This document shows, piece by piece, positions 18,157-26,292 of a stretch of 33,023 nucleotides of DNA. The DNA is from Anaerolineae bacterium UTCFX2. GTDB taxonomy: Bacteria > Chloroflexota > Anaerolineae > Anaerolineales > UBA4823. The position numbers and the translations under genes are program-made. Where the stretch lies: contig MWTA01000037.1 in assembly GCA_002050125.1 (NCBI GenBank), positions 1-33,023 of the forward strand. The letters run 5' to 3'. A model generated the notes under the pieces. It did not search any database. It saw nothing but the letters and a program-made list of their open reading frames with translations, and had not been told where the DNA came from. Positions within the stretch are counted from its first letter, which is position 1. Each line of letters starts with the position of its first letter.

Positions 18157-18180
18157 CCCTGTGTTTGAGCAAGCGCAGGG
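18157..18180 (+). other. Hairpin in the predicted 5' leader of the Ser/Thr kinase gene
   Basis: CCCTGTG and CGCAGGG pair over 7 bp, one of them a G-U wobble, around a 10-base loop. It lies 33 bases upstream of the kinase ATG, downstream of the predicted transcription start. It may be an mRNA structure or an operator; there is no T-run, so it is not a terminator. Confidence 0.35.
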
Positions 18181-18213
18181 AAAAATCAGGAACAGGCTGT
18201 ACTGTAAACGAAC

Positions 18214-19203
18214 ATGCCCACACCACTAAAGGCTGGCGAAGTATTACGCGGCCGCTATCGAATTGTTAAAATTATCGGTCAAGGAGGGATGGGGAGCATC
18301 TACCTCGCAGACGACCTGCGCCTGGAAGGTCGCCAGTGCGCGCTGAAGGAAGTGGAACACGACCGCACCCTTCCAGCGGATCTGTTGCAGCAGGCGCGCG
18401 ATCAGTTCCAGCGCGAAGCCACGGTGCTTGCCAGGTTGGATCACCCAAACCTGCCCAAAGTTTCGGATTTCTTCTCCGCCGGCGGACGTGAATACCTTGT
18501 GATGGATTACATCCCGGGGAAAGACCTGCGTTTGATGATCAACGATGCCAAACAAAAATCGACGTTTCTGGCTGAAAGAGACGTCTTGAACTGGGCGAGC
18601 CAGATTGCGGACGCGCTCTCGTATATGCACAGCCAGAATCCGCCGATCCTGCACAGAGATATCAAACCCAGCAACCTCAAGTTGACCCCCACCGGGCTGG
18701 TTAAGCTGGTTGATTTTGGGTTGGTAAAGATTCTTGCCTCAAACGAGGTCACCATCACGATCTTACAAGGGCGCGGCACTGCGCTATATACGCCGCTCGA
18801 GCAATATGGAGGGGATTCGGGACATACGGATGTACGCAGCGATATTTATGCCCTGGGCGCCACGCTTTACCATTTGGTGACGAACCAGCCGCCGCCCGAA
18901 GCGCGCGAGCTTTTTCTCAATCCAAGCGCGCTTATTCCACCACGCCAGATAAACTCGGAAATCAGCCCCCGCACCGAACGGGCGATCCTCTGGGCGATGA
19001 ATTTACACCCGGATGAAAGACCCGAAAACATCCGCGATTTTCGTGAGGCGTTATTAGGAAGCTGGGATCCGGTAATTAAGCCGCGCGCCAACCTTCCAGA
19101 GCCTTCGTTGGGGGATTTGGTTTCATCTCCGGTCGACCAGGCTCTGCTCTGGTTTTCGGCGCTGGTAATTTTTATCAGCCTGGCATTGACGCTGATGAAA
19201 TGA
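18214..19203 (+). CDS. Hanks-type Ser/Thr protein kinase, C-terminally membrane-anchored
   Basis: A 329-residue protein kinase with a complete set of catalytic motifs: glycine loop GQGGMGSIY, Lys45 in [17 protein letters not shown] (Asp149), DFG (Asp167), and [13 protein letters not shown]. The kinase domain covers about residues 15-285. After a short linker a single hydrophobic helix (about 306-327) ends two residues before the C-terminus, so the protein looks tail-anchored with no external sensor such as PASTA repeats. Activation therefore probably depends on a cytoplasmic partner or membrane clustering; this is inference. It is divergent from the FHA/winged-helix regulator and shares a palindromic promoter region with it. 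No clear ribosome binding site is seen. It converges with the GH3 gene at 4 bp. Confidence 0.93.
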   Translation: MPTPLKAGEVLRGRYRIVKIIGQGGMGSIYLADDLRLEGRQCALKEVEHDRTLPADLLQQARDQFQREATVLARLDHPNLPKVSDFFSAGGREYLVMDYIPGKDLRLMINDAKQKSTFLAERDVLNWASQIADALSYMHSQNPPILHRDIKPSNLKLTPTGLVKLVDFGLVKILASNEVTITILQGRGTALYTPLEQYGGDSGHTDVRSDIYALGATLYHLVTNQPPPEARELFLNPSALIPPRQINSEISPRTERAILWAMNLHPDERPENIRDFREALLGSWDPVIKPRANLPEPSLGDLVSSPVDQALLWFSALVIFISLALTLMK

Positions 19204-19207
19204 TCGT

Positions 19208-22036
19208 TCAACCCTGGCGCGAACGCACCCGGCGGGTCAGATTGGTCAGGAGCCGCCAGGCGAGCGCGATCAGCAAGCCCAGGGCTATTCCGATCAGCGA
19301 GGCGAGCAGCACGGTTAAAGCGATCGGCAGATTGGCGGCAGGGTTGTCTGCCGGGATGCGGATTACCAGATAACTGTAGGCTAACAAGCCGCCGATTAAA
19401 GCCAGGACTGCCGAGCGAAATCCCCAGCGCGGATTGATCAGGAACGCCACTAGTCGATAAAGCCCGAGGGCGATCACCACAGACAGCACAATTGCGATCA
19501 GCCATTCTCCGATATCAAGCGTTTTAATTTCGGGAGGGGGTGGGGGCTCCGGAACAACCGGCGCGAGCGTAGGCGTTGGCGGCGCCTCGGTTGGAGATTC
19601 GGTTGGTTCAGGGGTTGGCGTCGGGGTGGGCATTTCGCCGTTTGGCAGCGGAATATCCAGTTTGATTGACGCGGAGCGGGCATTCTCGCTTTCTGCCGAG
19701 ATTTCCAGCACGCCGGAGTTCATTACGGTAAAGGTGGTCCGGGCAGTGCCTTTCTGTGTGTAGGCTATCTGGCGGACCGCGGTTTGTTCGCCGCCGTAAG
19801 AAAACACAAAGGTGACGGGCATGCCATCTGGCACCGGGTGTCCATTGTGGTCCAGCACCACGCCGGCGCGCAGCGGGATCACATCGCCGACGCGATAATC
19901 GGGCATGGGGGTCGGCTCCGGAGTGATTGTCCCGGTGATCACCTGCGACGCGGGCGGAAGATCGAATTCAAGGGGTATCGGGAGATCGGGATCTGGAAAA
20001 AGCGCCTCATTCAAGTTATAGCTGATGCCCGGGACCGACACTGGCGGAGCGCCGATGGGGCGTAGCTCGCCAAACAGAAGATATGCCGCGGCATCGATGA
20101 AAGGCGCGGCTTTGCTGTACAGCGCATAATAGGCGGTGAGCTTAGAAATATTGGTCGCATCGAGGTGGTACGGAGCGGTAAGCGCGAAGACGATCAGACG
20201 CTTCTGTTGGAAGAGATCGGGTCTTTCAGCCAGGAAACGTTTCAGCGTTTGAAATGCCGGCGCCTGCCCGGTATCGCTGAGTGGAAGCATAATAATCCAA
20301 TGGGCTCGCAGCAAATCGTCTTCCAACTGAGAATTTGCTCCGTTTGAATCCAGCATACCGAGCAAATCGCTGAAAGAGTACGATGCAAGATTGTTCGCGA
20401 TGATCTGGCCTCCAGCCTGTGGACCGTACAGGCGCATCACCGCCTCTTGCAGCGATTGAGTGCTCAGCACGGGCGTCTGCGCGCAGGTTGAGCATTGTTG
20501 GGCAGTGCGCGAGTCGACGATGAAAACAAGGCGGTCGTTCTGATTGGGAGGATCTGGGATGGTATTATCGAGCTCGCTTTGAGACGGGCTTAGCAGGGTG
20601 GCGGAATTGCGTGCGATTTCGAACGTGACCGCACTGTTTTTCCCCACCAGATCCAGGTCAGCGGGGTTCGGTTCGATCTGTTCGAAATCGAAATCGGGAT
20701 AGAGCCGGTATTTCAGCATCAAGATGCGCAGCACCGACTCGTCGACCCTTTGGGCAAAAGCCAGGTCTTCACGATATTTTTGGACAAAGAAATCCAGCGT
20801 GCGTGTAGCCTCTTCATAAGAATCGGGGTTATTGTTTGTCGAGAAGTCGGCGCTGAAAAGGATATCATTTCCAGCCAGAAAGGCGTTGAGCGCCACCCGT
20901 CTGGGGTCGAAGGACTGATTGGTCAGTTCGTAGAACCGGCGGATTGCCAGGCTGCCAAGGTCGTCGCTGATGACCAGCCCGCCGCTGGCGCGCCAGTTAA
21001 CCAAACCGGGCAAGCCCATCAACAAGCTGAGCGCCTGCGGATCCAAGCTTACGGGCCGAGTCGTTGTGCGGATGTTCCCTTGCAGCCCCTGATAGCGGAT
21101 ATGCGAGGACAGGAGCGCATCGGTCGTTGCTTCCGGTGAAAGGGCGTTTCCGGTTACGGTAAAGAAGGGCGCCAGATCGAAGCTCTTTAGCTCATCCAAT
21201 GATTTGCGCACCGTGGCGACTTCTTCTTCCGGAAGCCGGTCCGACCCGCCGTGACCGGGAAAGTGTTTTGCTACAATAGCCATTTTCCCGTTGCTGCCCA
21301 GGTGAGCGCCGCGAATGAATGAACGTCCCATTTCGCTCACCCAATATGGATCGCCGCCGAAGGTTCGTGTGCCGAGATTACTGGCGATTTCGTTCTGCGG
21401 CAAATCGAGCACATCCAGGGACGGACCGATAAGCAAGTTGATCCCAAGCGCTGAAAGCTCTTTTCCCAGAACATTGCCCACCTGTTCAGCCAGAGCGGGG
21501 TTCCAAGCCGCGCCGATTGCCATCTGGCTGGGTAAAGTGGTTATTCCGCTTTGGATCTGGTCATAGGGAGTGCCGTTGCCTTCCTGGATTGTCCCAATGA
21601 ATAAGGGCACATAATTGGGTCTGTAGGACAGACCGGAGACCGGGTTGATCTGATCGTTTTTAGAGGAGTTCCACTCGGTTAGCTGCAATTCCCGGATGAG
21701 CGCCTGGGCATTCGCGGGAATTGTTCTCGGATCGCCGCCGGCGGGCACAAAATTATCGCGCCTGGCAAGCAGCACCACGCCGCCAATGTGGCGGTCGTGG
21801 ATGAGGCTGTAAATAGGAGAATCGGGAATAACCAGGTTTCCTTGAAAGGTGAGCAAGAATAACTGACCGACCCGTTCCTCGGGGGTCATCTGTTTCAACA
21901 GCACTTCGGCAGCAACCTGCGTCTGAGGGATAGGTTCCTGAGCTGAAACGCGGGGACCTGAAACTATCGTGCTGAAGACAACCACCAGAGCCAAAAGCAG
22001 GCTGCCGGTGGAAGGGCGTCTCTTCTTCCAAAGCAT
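19208..22036 (-). CDS. Membrane-anchored glycoside hydrolase family 3 protein, NagZ-like
   Basis: A 942-residue exported protein. An N-terminal signal peptide ends near VSAQ (residue ~33). The GH3 N-terminal barrel spans about 40-410, with KHFPGHG (Lys257-Gly263) and VISDDL (Asp358/Asp359) holding the nucleophile region. A second alpha/beta region, a beta-sandwich-like segment (about 730-810), a Pro/Thr/Glu-rich linker (about 815-850), and three hydrophobic helices at the C-terminus follow. NagZ enzymes cleave N-acetylglucosamine from muropeptides. Here the loop after KHFPGHG reads GSDRLPEEE rather than the usual DSH-containing loop, so the general acid His is not evident. Substrate is uncertain. 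Translation probably starts at 22036 without a Shine-Dalgarno sequence. Confidence 0.85.
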   Translation of the reverse strand: MLWKKRRPSTGSLLLALVVVFSTIVSGPRVSAQEPIPQTQVAAEVLLKQMTPEERVGQLFLLTFQGNLVIPDSPIYSLIHDRHIGGVVLLARRDNFVPAGGDPRTIPANAQALIRELQLTEWNSSKNDQINPVSGLSYRPNYVPLFIGTIQEGNGTPYDQIQSGITTLPSQMAIGAAWNPALAEQVGNVLGKELSALGINLLIGPSLDVLDLPQNEIASNLGTRTFGGDPYWVSEMGRSFIRGAHLGSNGKMAIVAKHFPGHGGSDRLPEEEVATVRKSLDELKSFDLAPFFTVTGNALSPEATTDALLSSHIRYQGLQGNIRTTTRPVSLDPQALSLLMGLPGLVNWRASGGLVISDDLGSLAIRRFYELTNQSFDPRRVALNAFLAGNDILFSADFSTNNNPDSYEEATRTLDFFVQKYREDLAFAQRVDESVLRILMLKYRLYPDFDFEQIEPNPADLDLVGKNSAVTFEIARNSATLLSPSQSELDNTIPDPPNQNDRLVFIVDSRTAQQCSTCAQTPVLSTQSLQEAVMRLYGPQAGGQIIANNLASYSFSDLLGMLDSNGANSQLEDDLLRAHWIIMLPLSDTGQAPAFQTLKRFLAERPDLFQQKRLIVFALTAPYHLDATNISKLTAYYALYSKAAPFIDAAAYLLFGELRPIGAPPVSVPGISYNLNEALFPDPDLPIPLEFDLPPASQVITGTITPEPTPMPDYRVGDVIPLRAGVVLDHNGHPVPDGMPVTFVFSYGGEQTAVRQIAYTQKGTARTTFTVMNSGVLEISAESENARSASIKLDIPLPNGEMPTPTPTPEPTESPTEAPPTPTLAPVVPEPPPPPEIKTLDIGEWLIAIVLSVVIALGLYRLVAFLINPRWGFRSAVLALIGGLLAYSYLVIRIPADNPAANLPIALTVLLASLIGIALGLLIALAWRLLTNLTRRVRSRQG

Positions 22037-22042
22037 GTATCT

Positions 22043-22048
22043 ATTTTA
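22043..22048 (-). promoter_or_regulatory. Candidate -10 element immediately before the GH3 gene
   Basis: TAAAAT on the minus strand ends 6 bases before the GH3 ATG. With normal spacing the transcript would start at the ATG itself. No good -35 is seen, and the gene could instead be read through from the CoA-transferase-like gene 57 bp upstream. Confidence 0.3.
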
Positions 22049-22093
22049 GCGCATCTTGGGGTTAAAAACCCAGATTGGTCTGAACCCTCGCCG

Positions 22094-22933
22094 CTACTGA
22101 CCGCTTTCCAGGGCAATAATTTGGCGCAGCAGTTCGCGCCTGGCTGCGCCGCTCAGGGCTTCCAATTTGCGGATTCCGAGGGGATCGATCTGCTCCCGCA
22201 GGAGTTTGACAATCTCCGGGCTGGGTACTGGCGTTTCCTGGAGGTCAGGCGCGGCGACGATCGGGAAACCGGTGTGCGCCTGGATTTTTTCAATCGTAAC
22301 GCCTGGGTGAAGGCTGGACAGGCGCATGCGGGGGTTGCCATCGGGGTCCCTCGCCTCAAAGTCGAACTGACCCAGGTCGCTCACCAGATAGCGCGGTCCC
22401 GATCCCCAGCGGCGCGCCGGGTGGTGTCCTAAGCCGGAAAGAAAGTCGAGCTTTTCCACGAACGTCAAGCGCGAGTGGCGCGGCACATAGAGATAGATGT
22501 CATCGATGAAGGTGGTGACATCGGGTATTCCGCCGGTGCCGGGCAGCCGCAGCCGGGGTTTGTGGTAGCTTCTGCCAAACGCGATGTTATTGAAATTTCC
22601 CGCCGAATCGACCTGCGCCGGACGAAAGAACTCCAGCGGGCGCAGACGGGGTAACATATCGGCGGCAGCGCGCACGAACCCAACGTTGTTGAGCGAGCGG
22701 TCCAGCCATAACTCTTCCACGCGCGTCAGCCCGAGCGGCGCCGGATCACGGCAAACGCCTTGACCAATCGCAGACGTGAAATAGAGGTTTGGGGCGTGGG
22801 TGTAACGCGCCAGCAGATAGGCGGCTGCGATCAGCGGGGTAGCTAAACCTTGGGCGACGATTTCGCCGTCCCGAACCTGGTTCGCAATGCAAAAAACCAT
22901 AATCTCATCGGGGGTGATCTCGTTATCTGCCAT
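22094..22933 (-). CDS. Family I CoA-transferase beta-subunit-like protein (GctB/IpdB-like), catalytic Glu not conserved
   Basis: A 279-residue protein that aligns along its length, from memory, with glutaconate CoA-transferase subunit B. Shared features are the MADxxxT start, ATPLIAAAYLLARYTHAPN, the LPGTGG glycine motif, YLVSDLGQFDF, and the C-terminal PEIVKLLREQIDP. In GctB the catalytic Glu54 lies in VESG; the corresponding segment here reads FTSAIG, giving Ala55 at the Glu position. No alpha subunit lies beside it, whereas these enzymes normally need one. It may work with a distant partner, or as a hydrolase-like relative such as IpdB of steroid-ring degradation; function is unresolved. 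It starts 11 bp after the dehydratase gene ends, so the two are likely co-transcribed. Confidence 0.75.
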   Translation of the reverse strand: MADNEITPDEIMVFCIANQVRDGEIVAQGLATPLIAAAYLLARYTHAPNLYFTSAIGQGVCRDPAPLGLTRVEELWLDRSLNNVGFVRAAADMLPRLRPLEFFRPAQVDSAGNFNNIAFGRSYHKPRLRLPGTGGIPDVTTFIDDIYLYVPRHSRLTFVEKLDFLSGLGHHPARRWGSGPRYLVSDLGQFDFEARDPDGNPRMRLSSLHPGVTIEKIQAHTGFPIVAAPDLQETPVPSPEIVKLLREQIDPLGIRKLEALSGAARRELLRQIIALESGQ

Positions 22934-22944
22934 ATGGTTAGCCT

Positions 22945-23910
22945 TCAGTTTGAAAATCGCTCCACAATTTGCCGGTGGATTTCAGCTTGGACGTTGCCTC
23001 CGGTGACCGGTATAACCGTCAAGCCCGGTTTGATCCTGCCCGATAAAAACGCCGCCAACGCGGCCGCGGCGGAACCCTCGATTATCTCCTGATAACGATG
23101 CCAGGCGAACGCCATGGCGCGCTCGATTTCCTCCTCGGAAACCAGCACCAGGTCATCCACAAATCGCTGCACCAGGGGGATGGTGAGCGAGCCTTGCTCG
23201 ACCGCGCCGGACAGCCCATCCGCCAGCGAAGGCAGTTCCTGAACCCCTGCTTGCGTTCCACGGTGAAACAATGCGTAAAAAAAAGGCGACGCCTCGGATT
23301 GCACCCCAACCAGGCGGTATCTTTTAGGCTGGTTTGACCGCGAGCGCCACGCCTGAAGCGCTGCTCCGATCCCGGCGATCAGACCGCCGCCGCCAACTGG
23401 CACGATCCAGGTCAGTTCATCGATTTCCGCAAGCTCCTGCATCGTTTCGAGCGCCAGCGTCCCTTGACCTGCGATGACCAGTCCGTCATTGTAGGGCGAG
23501 ATCCAGGTCCCGTCAGTTTCTTGGGCGAACCGGATCCCCGCCCACTCGGCTTCGCTGTATCCGCCTGGGACGACCTGGACCTTCGCTCCGGCGCGCTGGA
23601 TCGCCTGAACTTTTACCGGCACCGCGTATTCAGGGACAAAGACTGTCGCCTTCGCCGTCAACTCCCGACACGCCAGCGCAACGGCGCGCCCGTGGTTGCC
23701 AGCCGAGGCAGTTACGATTCCGCGTTCGAGCTCCCACGGCTGCAACGAAAGGATTTTGTTGTAAGCGCCGCGCAGCTTGAACGACCCGCTGCGCTGGCGG
23801 TTTTCCCATTTCAAGTAGAGCTGCAATTCTGCATCATAGCTGATTGGGGTTCGTAAAATATATGGCGAAAGCCGCGCTTGAGATTCGAATAGCCAGGCAT
23901 CAGGAAGCAT
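22945..23910 (-). CDS. Threonine dehydratase/serine racemase-like PLP enzyme
   Basis: A 321-residue fold type II PLP enzyme. Lys45 in GSFKLRGAYN forms the Schiff base, SAGNHGRAVA is the substrate-binding segment, VGGGGLIAG is the phosphate-binding loop, and EGSAAAALAA and VTGGNV complete the family pattern. The family deaminates threonine or serine to 2-oxo acids, or racemizes serine. There is no C-terminal ACT regulatory domain, so it resembles catabolic TdcB-type enzymes rather than biosynthetic IlvA. SAGNHGR differs from the more usual SAGNHAQ, so substrate preference may differ. No good Shine-Dalgarno sequence is seen. It lies 15 bp after the phosphodiesterase gene and 11 bp before the CoA-transferase-like gene. 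Confidence 0.88.
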   Translation of the reverse strand: MLPDAWLFESQARLSPYILRTPISYDAELQLYLKWENRQRSGSFKLRGAYNKILSLQPWELERGIVTASAGNHGRAVALACRELTAKATVFVPEYAVPVKVQAIQRAGAKVQVVPGGYSEAEWAGIRFAQETDGTWISPYNDGLVIAGQGTLALETMQELAEIDELTWIVPVGGGGLIAGIGAALQAWRSRSNQPKRYRLVGVQSEASPFFYALFHRGTQAGVQELPSLADGLSGAVEQGSLTIPLVQRFVDDLVLVSEEEIERAMAFAWHRYQEIIEGSAAAALAAFLSGRIKPGLTVIPVTGGNVQAEIHRQIVERFSN

Positions 23911-23925
23911 AATTTGTGACGAGAA

Positions 23926-24693
23926 TTAAAAAATGGCTTTGCGGGTTTTAGCCAAAACGTTCTTGGCAAGCAAGGGGTCATCGGTAAAGATTCCATCCAC
24001 ACCGGATTGGAAAAGTCGCTCGATATCCTGTTCGCGGTTCACGGTATATACAAACACTTTGCGGCTTTGCTTTTGAGCCTTTTGGATCAGCTCCGCGGTT
24101 GCGTCAGTGAGCTCGGGGTGCAGGCTTTGATAGTCAATAATAAACCCCGGCAGCGATTGAATCAGCGCGCCTTTCCAACCGCGAGGCGTGAGCAATCCAA
24201 CCGGAACTTCGGGCAGGTTCTGCTGGATTCGTCTGAGGGCAACGATGTTGAACGACGAGAAAAAAACTCTCTGGGTGAGCTTGTACTGCCGGACCAATTC
24301 AGCCACCCTGGCGGGCAGCTCATCGAAAGGGGTCGCATAATTGGTCAATTCGATATTGAGGACGGTGATCAATCCGACGGCTTTCAGAACTTCCTCAAGC
24401 GTTGGAACAGGTTCTCCTTTGAAGGCGATATCAAAATGACTGCCGGCATCCATGCGGCGCAGATCAGTAATGCTGAAATCCCGCACGCGCCCTTTCATAG
24501 GTGTAGTGCGGTCAACGGTAGAATCATGCATTACAACGACGTTTTTATCAGCGGAAAGTTTGACATCCAGTTCGATCGCATCTGCGCCTTGGTGTAATGC
24601 CAGCTTGAAAGCAGCCAGAGTGTTTTCAGGCGCAGAAGCGCTGGCGCCGCGGTGGGCGATGATCGCCGGTTTTGGAAGATCAGGAAAGAACAT
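23926..24693 (-). CDS. Glycerophosphodiester phosphodiesterase
   Basis: A 255-residue GDPD-family TIM barrel, the usual length for the cytoplasmic UgpQ-type enzymes. It hydrolyses glycerophosphodiesters to glycerol-3-phosphate and an alcohol. The catalytic and metal residues are evident: His14 in IAHRGASASAPEN with Glu23, Glu41 and Asp43 in DAIELDVKLS, and His56 in VVMHDSTVDRTT. No signal peptide is present, pointing to cytosolic use of diesters from lipid turnover or uptake. The start is 3 bp after the AAA ATPase stop and has no clear ribosome binding site, so translation may be coupled to that gene. Confidence 0.93.
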   Translation of the reverse strand: MFFPDLPKPAIIAHRGASASAPENTLAAFKLALHQGADAIELDVKLSADKNVVVMHDSTVDRTTPMKGRVRDFSITDLRRMDAGSHFDIAFKGEPVPTLEEVLKAVGLITVLNIELTNYATPFDELPARVAELVRQYKLTQRVFFSSFNIVALRRIQQNLPEVPVGLLTPRGWKGALIQSLPGFIIDYQSLHPELTDATAELIQKAQKQSRKVFVYTVNREQDIERLFQSGVDGIFTDDPLLAKNVLAKTRKAIF

Positions 24694-24696
24694 CGT

Positions 24697-26247
24697 CTAT
24701 AGCTCGACGAAATAAGCCTCCGCGGCTCTATCGATCATTTGCGGCGACATCTCAGGCGCGACATTAAGGTAGCGAGCCATATCCAGAATCTGATCGCAAA
24801 GGTCTCGTGGATGCGACGCGCGCATTTTGCGCTCTTGGCGGATATACCACTCCTGCAGCAAATAAGCCAGTCCCGAATCGCTGTAGATCACCCCTTTTAG
24901 TTCGGCGACATTTTTGAAGATCTCGCGATATTGTTCGTAGGATGGATCTTTAATCTCGATCTTGTGCCGCAGTCTGCGCAGGAATGCTTCATCTACTAGG
25001 TCTTTAGGCGGCAGGTTTGTGGAAAAGATCACCAGCACATCAAAAGGAACCTCGACTTTTCTGCCGGTGTGCAGGGTCAGATAGTCGATCCGATTTTCAA
25101 GCGGGACAATCCAGCGGTTCAGCAGATCGCGCGGGCGAATCTGCTGTCTTCCAAAATCGTCGATCAGCAGTATTCCGCCGTTGGCTTTGACCTGAAACGG
25201 GGCTTCATAGTATTTGTGAACGTCATCAAAAACCAGATCCAAGCCCGCCAGAGTTAACTCTCCTCCAACCATGATGAACGGGCGATGGATATGGACCCAA
25301 CGCATATCCCGGCGCGGGTTCATTCGCAGCGCGCTGGTCGGAGGTTTCAGCCCTCCCGAACCGAGGTTACCGCCGGAACCGATGGGTCGCAGACTGCCAG
25401 TGACGGGTTTTAGACCACCGGTGACAGGTTTCAACCCACCGGTGACGGGCTTTAACCCGCCAGTAACGGATTTCAATCCACCGGTGGAACCCGTTTTTGT
25501 CCCATTCTCGGGGATGATCTTATGATTGACCGAATCGTACAGTTTTACAACCTGTCCGTCGATATACAGCGCGTAGGGTATGTACATGCTTTCATTGAGC
25601 GCCAGGTTGCCGATTGCCCGGGCGATGCTGGTCTTGCCGTTACCGGGAGGACCATAAAGGAACACCGACGTGCCTGAGTTGACTGCCGGACCGATGCGCT
25701 CGTAAGAGCGATCGGTGAGCACCAGATGGGCGAGCACCCGGCGCAGGTCGCCGTCTTTGACGATCGTGCGGTCGCGCCCCTGGGCTCGAATGGCGCGGAT
25801 ATAAACATCGAGCGGCACAGGCGCGGGTCCCGCATATTGACTGCGCTCAAGCGCTTCGCGCGCTCGCGAAATCCCCAAACCTGTAATCCCGTAGATATAT
25901 GCGCCTTCGCCCAAGGCAGCGTTCTGGGCTGTTTTTACCTCGACCAATTTCTCCCTTTTAAGGATTTCGATCAGTTGATCGACGACACCCGGGAATGGCA
26001 GAGCCAGCTCCTCAGCGATCCGAAAGCCGGTTAAATAGCCCTGGTAGTACAGCAGTTTCAACGCCAGGTCTTGCAGCCACAGCCCCGAAAGCCCAGTATC
26101 TTCAATCTTGGTGATCGGCGGAGGAAAAAACAGACTTCGATCGATTTCGCGGGCGCCTAAAAGTCCAGAGCCCATTGCAGATTGATCGCTTAACAAATCG
26201 CACCTTCCAGAGGTATTGATCTTCGGCTGATAGAGATTATAATCCAT
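24697..26247 (-). CDS. AAA-type ATPase with internal TGGLKPV repeat
   Basis: A 516-residue protein. The N-terminal ~150 residues look like a winged-helix region. The ATPase domain has Walker A GPPGNGKTS (Lys205), Walker B ILLIDDFGRQ (Asp363/Asp364, with Asp where Glu is usual), sensor I FSTNLPP, and an arginine-rich FLRRLRH. Between Walker A and Walker B, residues 255-289 are five copies of a 7-residue TGGLKPV-type unit plus a looser GSGG/SGGLKPP tail; this is probably a flexible surface loop. The remote C-terminus is helical. Function is unknown; I recall similar ATPases in Chloroflexota, but none with an assigned role. It heads the minus-strand run reaching to the GH3 gene and is divergent from the GT2 gene. 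Confidence 0.8.
   Translation of the reverse strand: MDYNLYQPKINTSGRCDLLSDQSAMGSGLLGAREIDRSLFFPPPITKIEDTGLSGLWLQDLALKLLYYQGYLTGFRIAEELALPFPGVVDQLIEILKREKLVEVKTAQNAALGEGAYIYGITGLGISRAREALERSQYAGPAPVPLDVYIRAIRAQGRDRTIVKDGDLRRVLAHLVLTDRSYERIGPAVNSGTSVFLYGPPGNGKTSIARAIGNLALNESMYIPYALYIDGQVVKLYDSVNHKIIPENGTKTGSTGGLKSVTGGLKPVTGGLKPVTGGLKPVTGSLRPIGSGGNLGSGGLKPPTSALRMNPRRDMRWVHIHRPFIMVGGELTLAGLDLVFDDVHKYYEAPFQVKANGGILLIDDFGRQQIRPRDLLNRWIVPLENRIDYLTLHTGRKVEVPFDVLVIFSTNLPPKDLVDEAFLRRLRHKIEIKDPSYEQYREIFKNVAELKGVIYSDSGLAYLLQEWYIRQERKMRASHPRDLCDQILDMARYLNVAPEMSPQMIDRAAEAYFVEL
25381..25485 (-). repeat. Five 21-bp tandem repeats inside the AAA ATPase gene
   Basis: Units at 25465-25485, 25444-25464, 25423-25443, 25402-25422 and 25381-25401 encode TGGLKSV, TGGLKPV three times and TGSLRPI. 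Because the unit is 21 bp, gain or loss of copies keeps the reading frame. The units differ mostly at third codon positions, so the array is not brand new. Confidence 0.92.
26216..26243 (+). promoter_or_regulatory. Candidate promoter for the GT2 glycosyltransferase
   Basis: TTGATC (26216-26221) and TATAAT (26238-26243) are 16 bases apart and point toward the GT2 gene, giving a start near 26250 and a leader of about 43 nt. The promoter lies inside the opposite-strand 5' end of the AAA ATPase coding sequence, so the two genes' initiation regions overlap. Confidence 0.5.
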
Positions 26248-26292
26248 TTGCCTCAGGGACTACGGAATCTTAGGATGAAAGATGGCATACTG

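Noticed and set aside
19520-19650. G-rich plus-strand stretch (possible G-quadruplex)
   Set aside because: It is the complement of the Pro/Thr-rich linker codons of the GH3 gene; I count only three tight G-runs before the pattern loosens, so codon composition is sufficient explanation.
25330-25490. Tandem repeats as a CRISPR array
   Set aside because: Units are contiguous, without spacers, and encode an in-frame peptide repeat in the ATPase.
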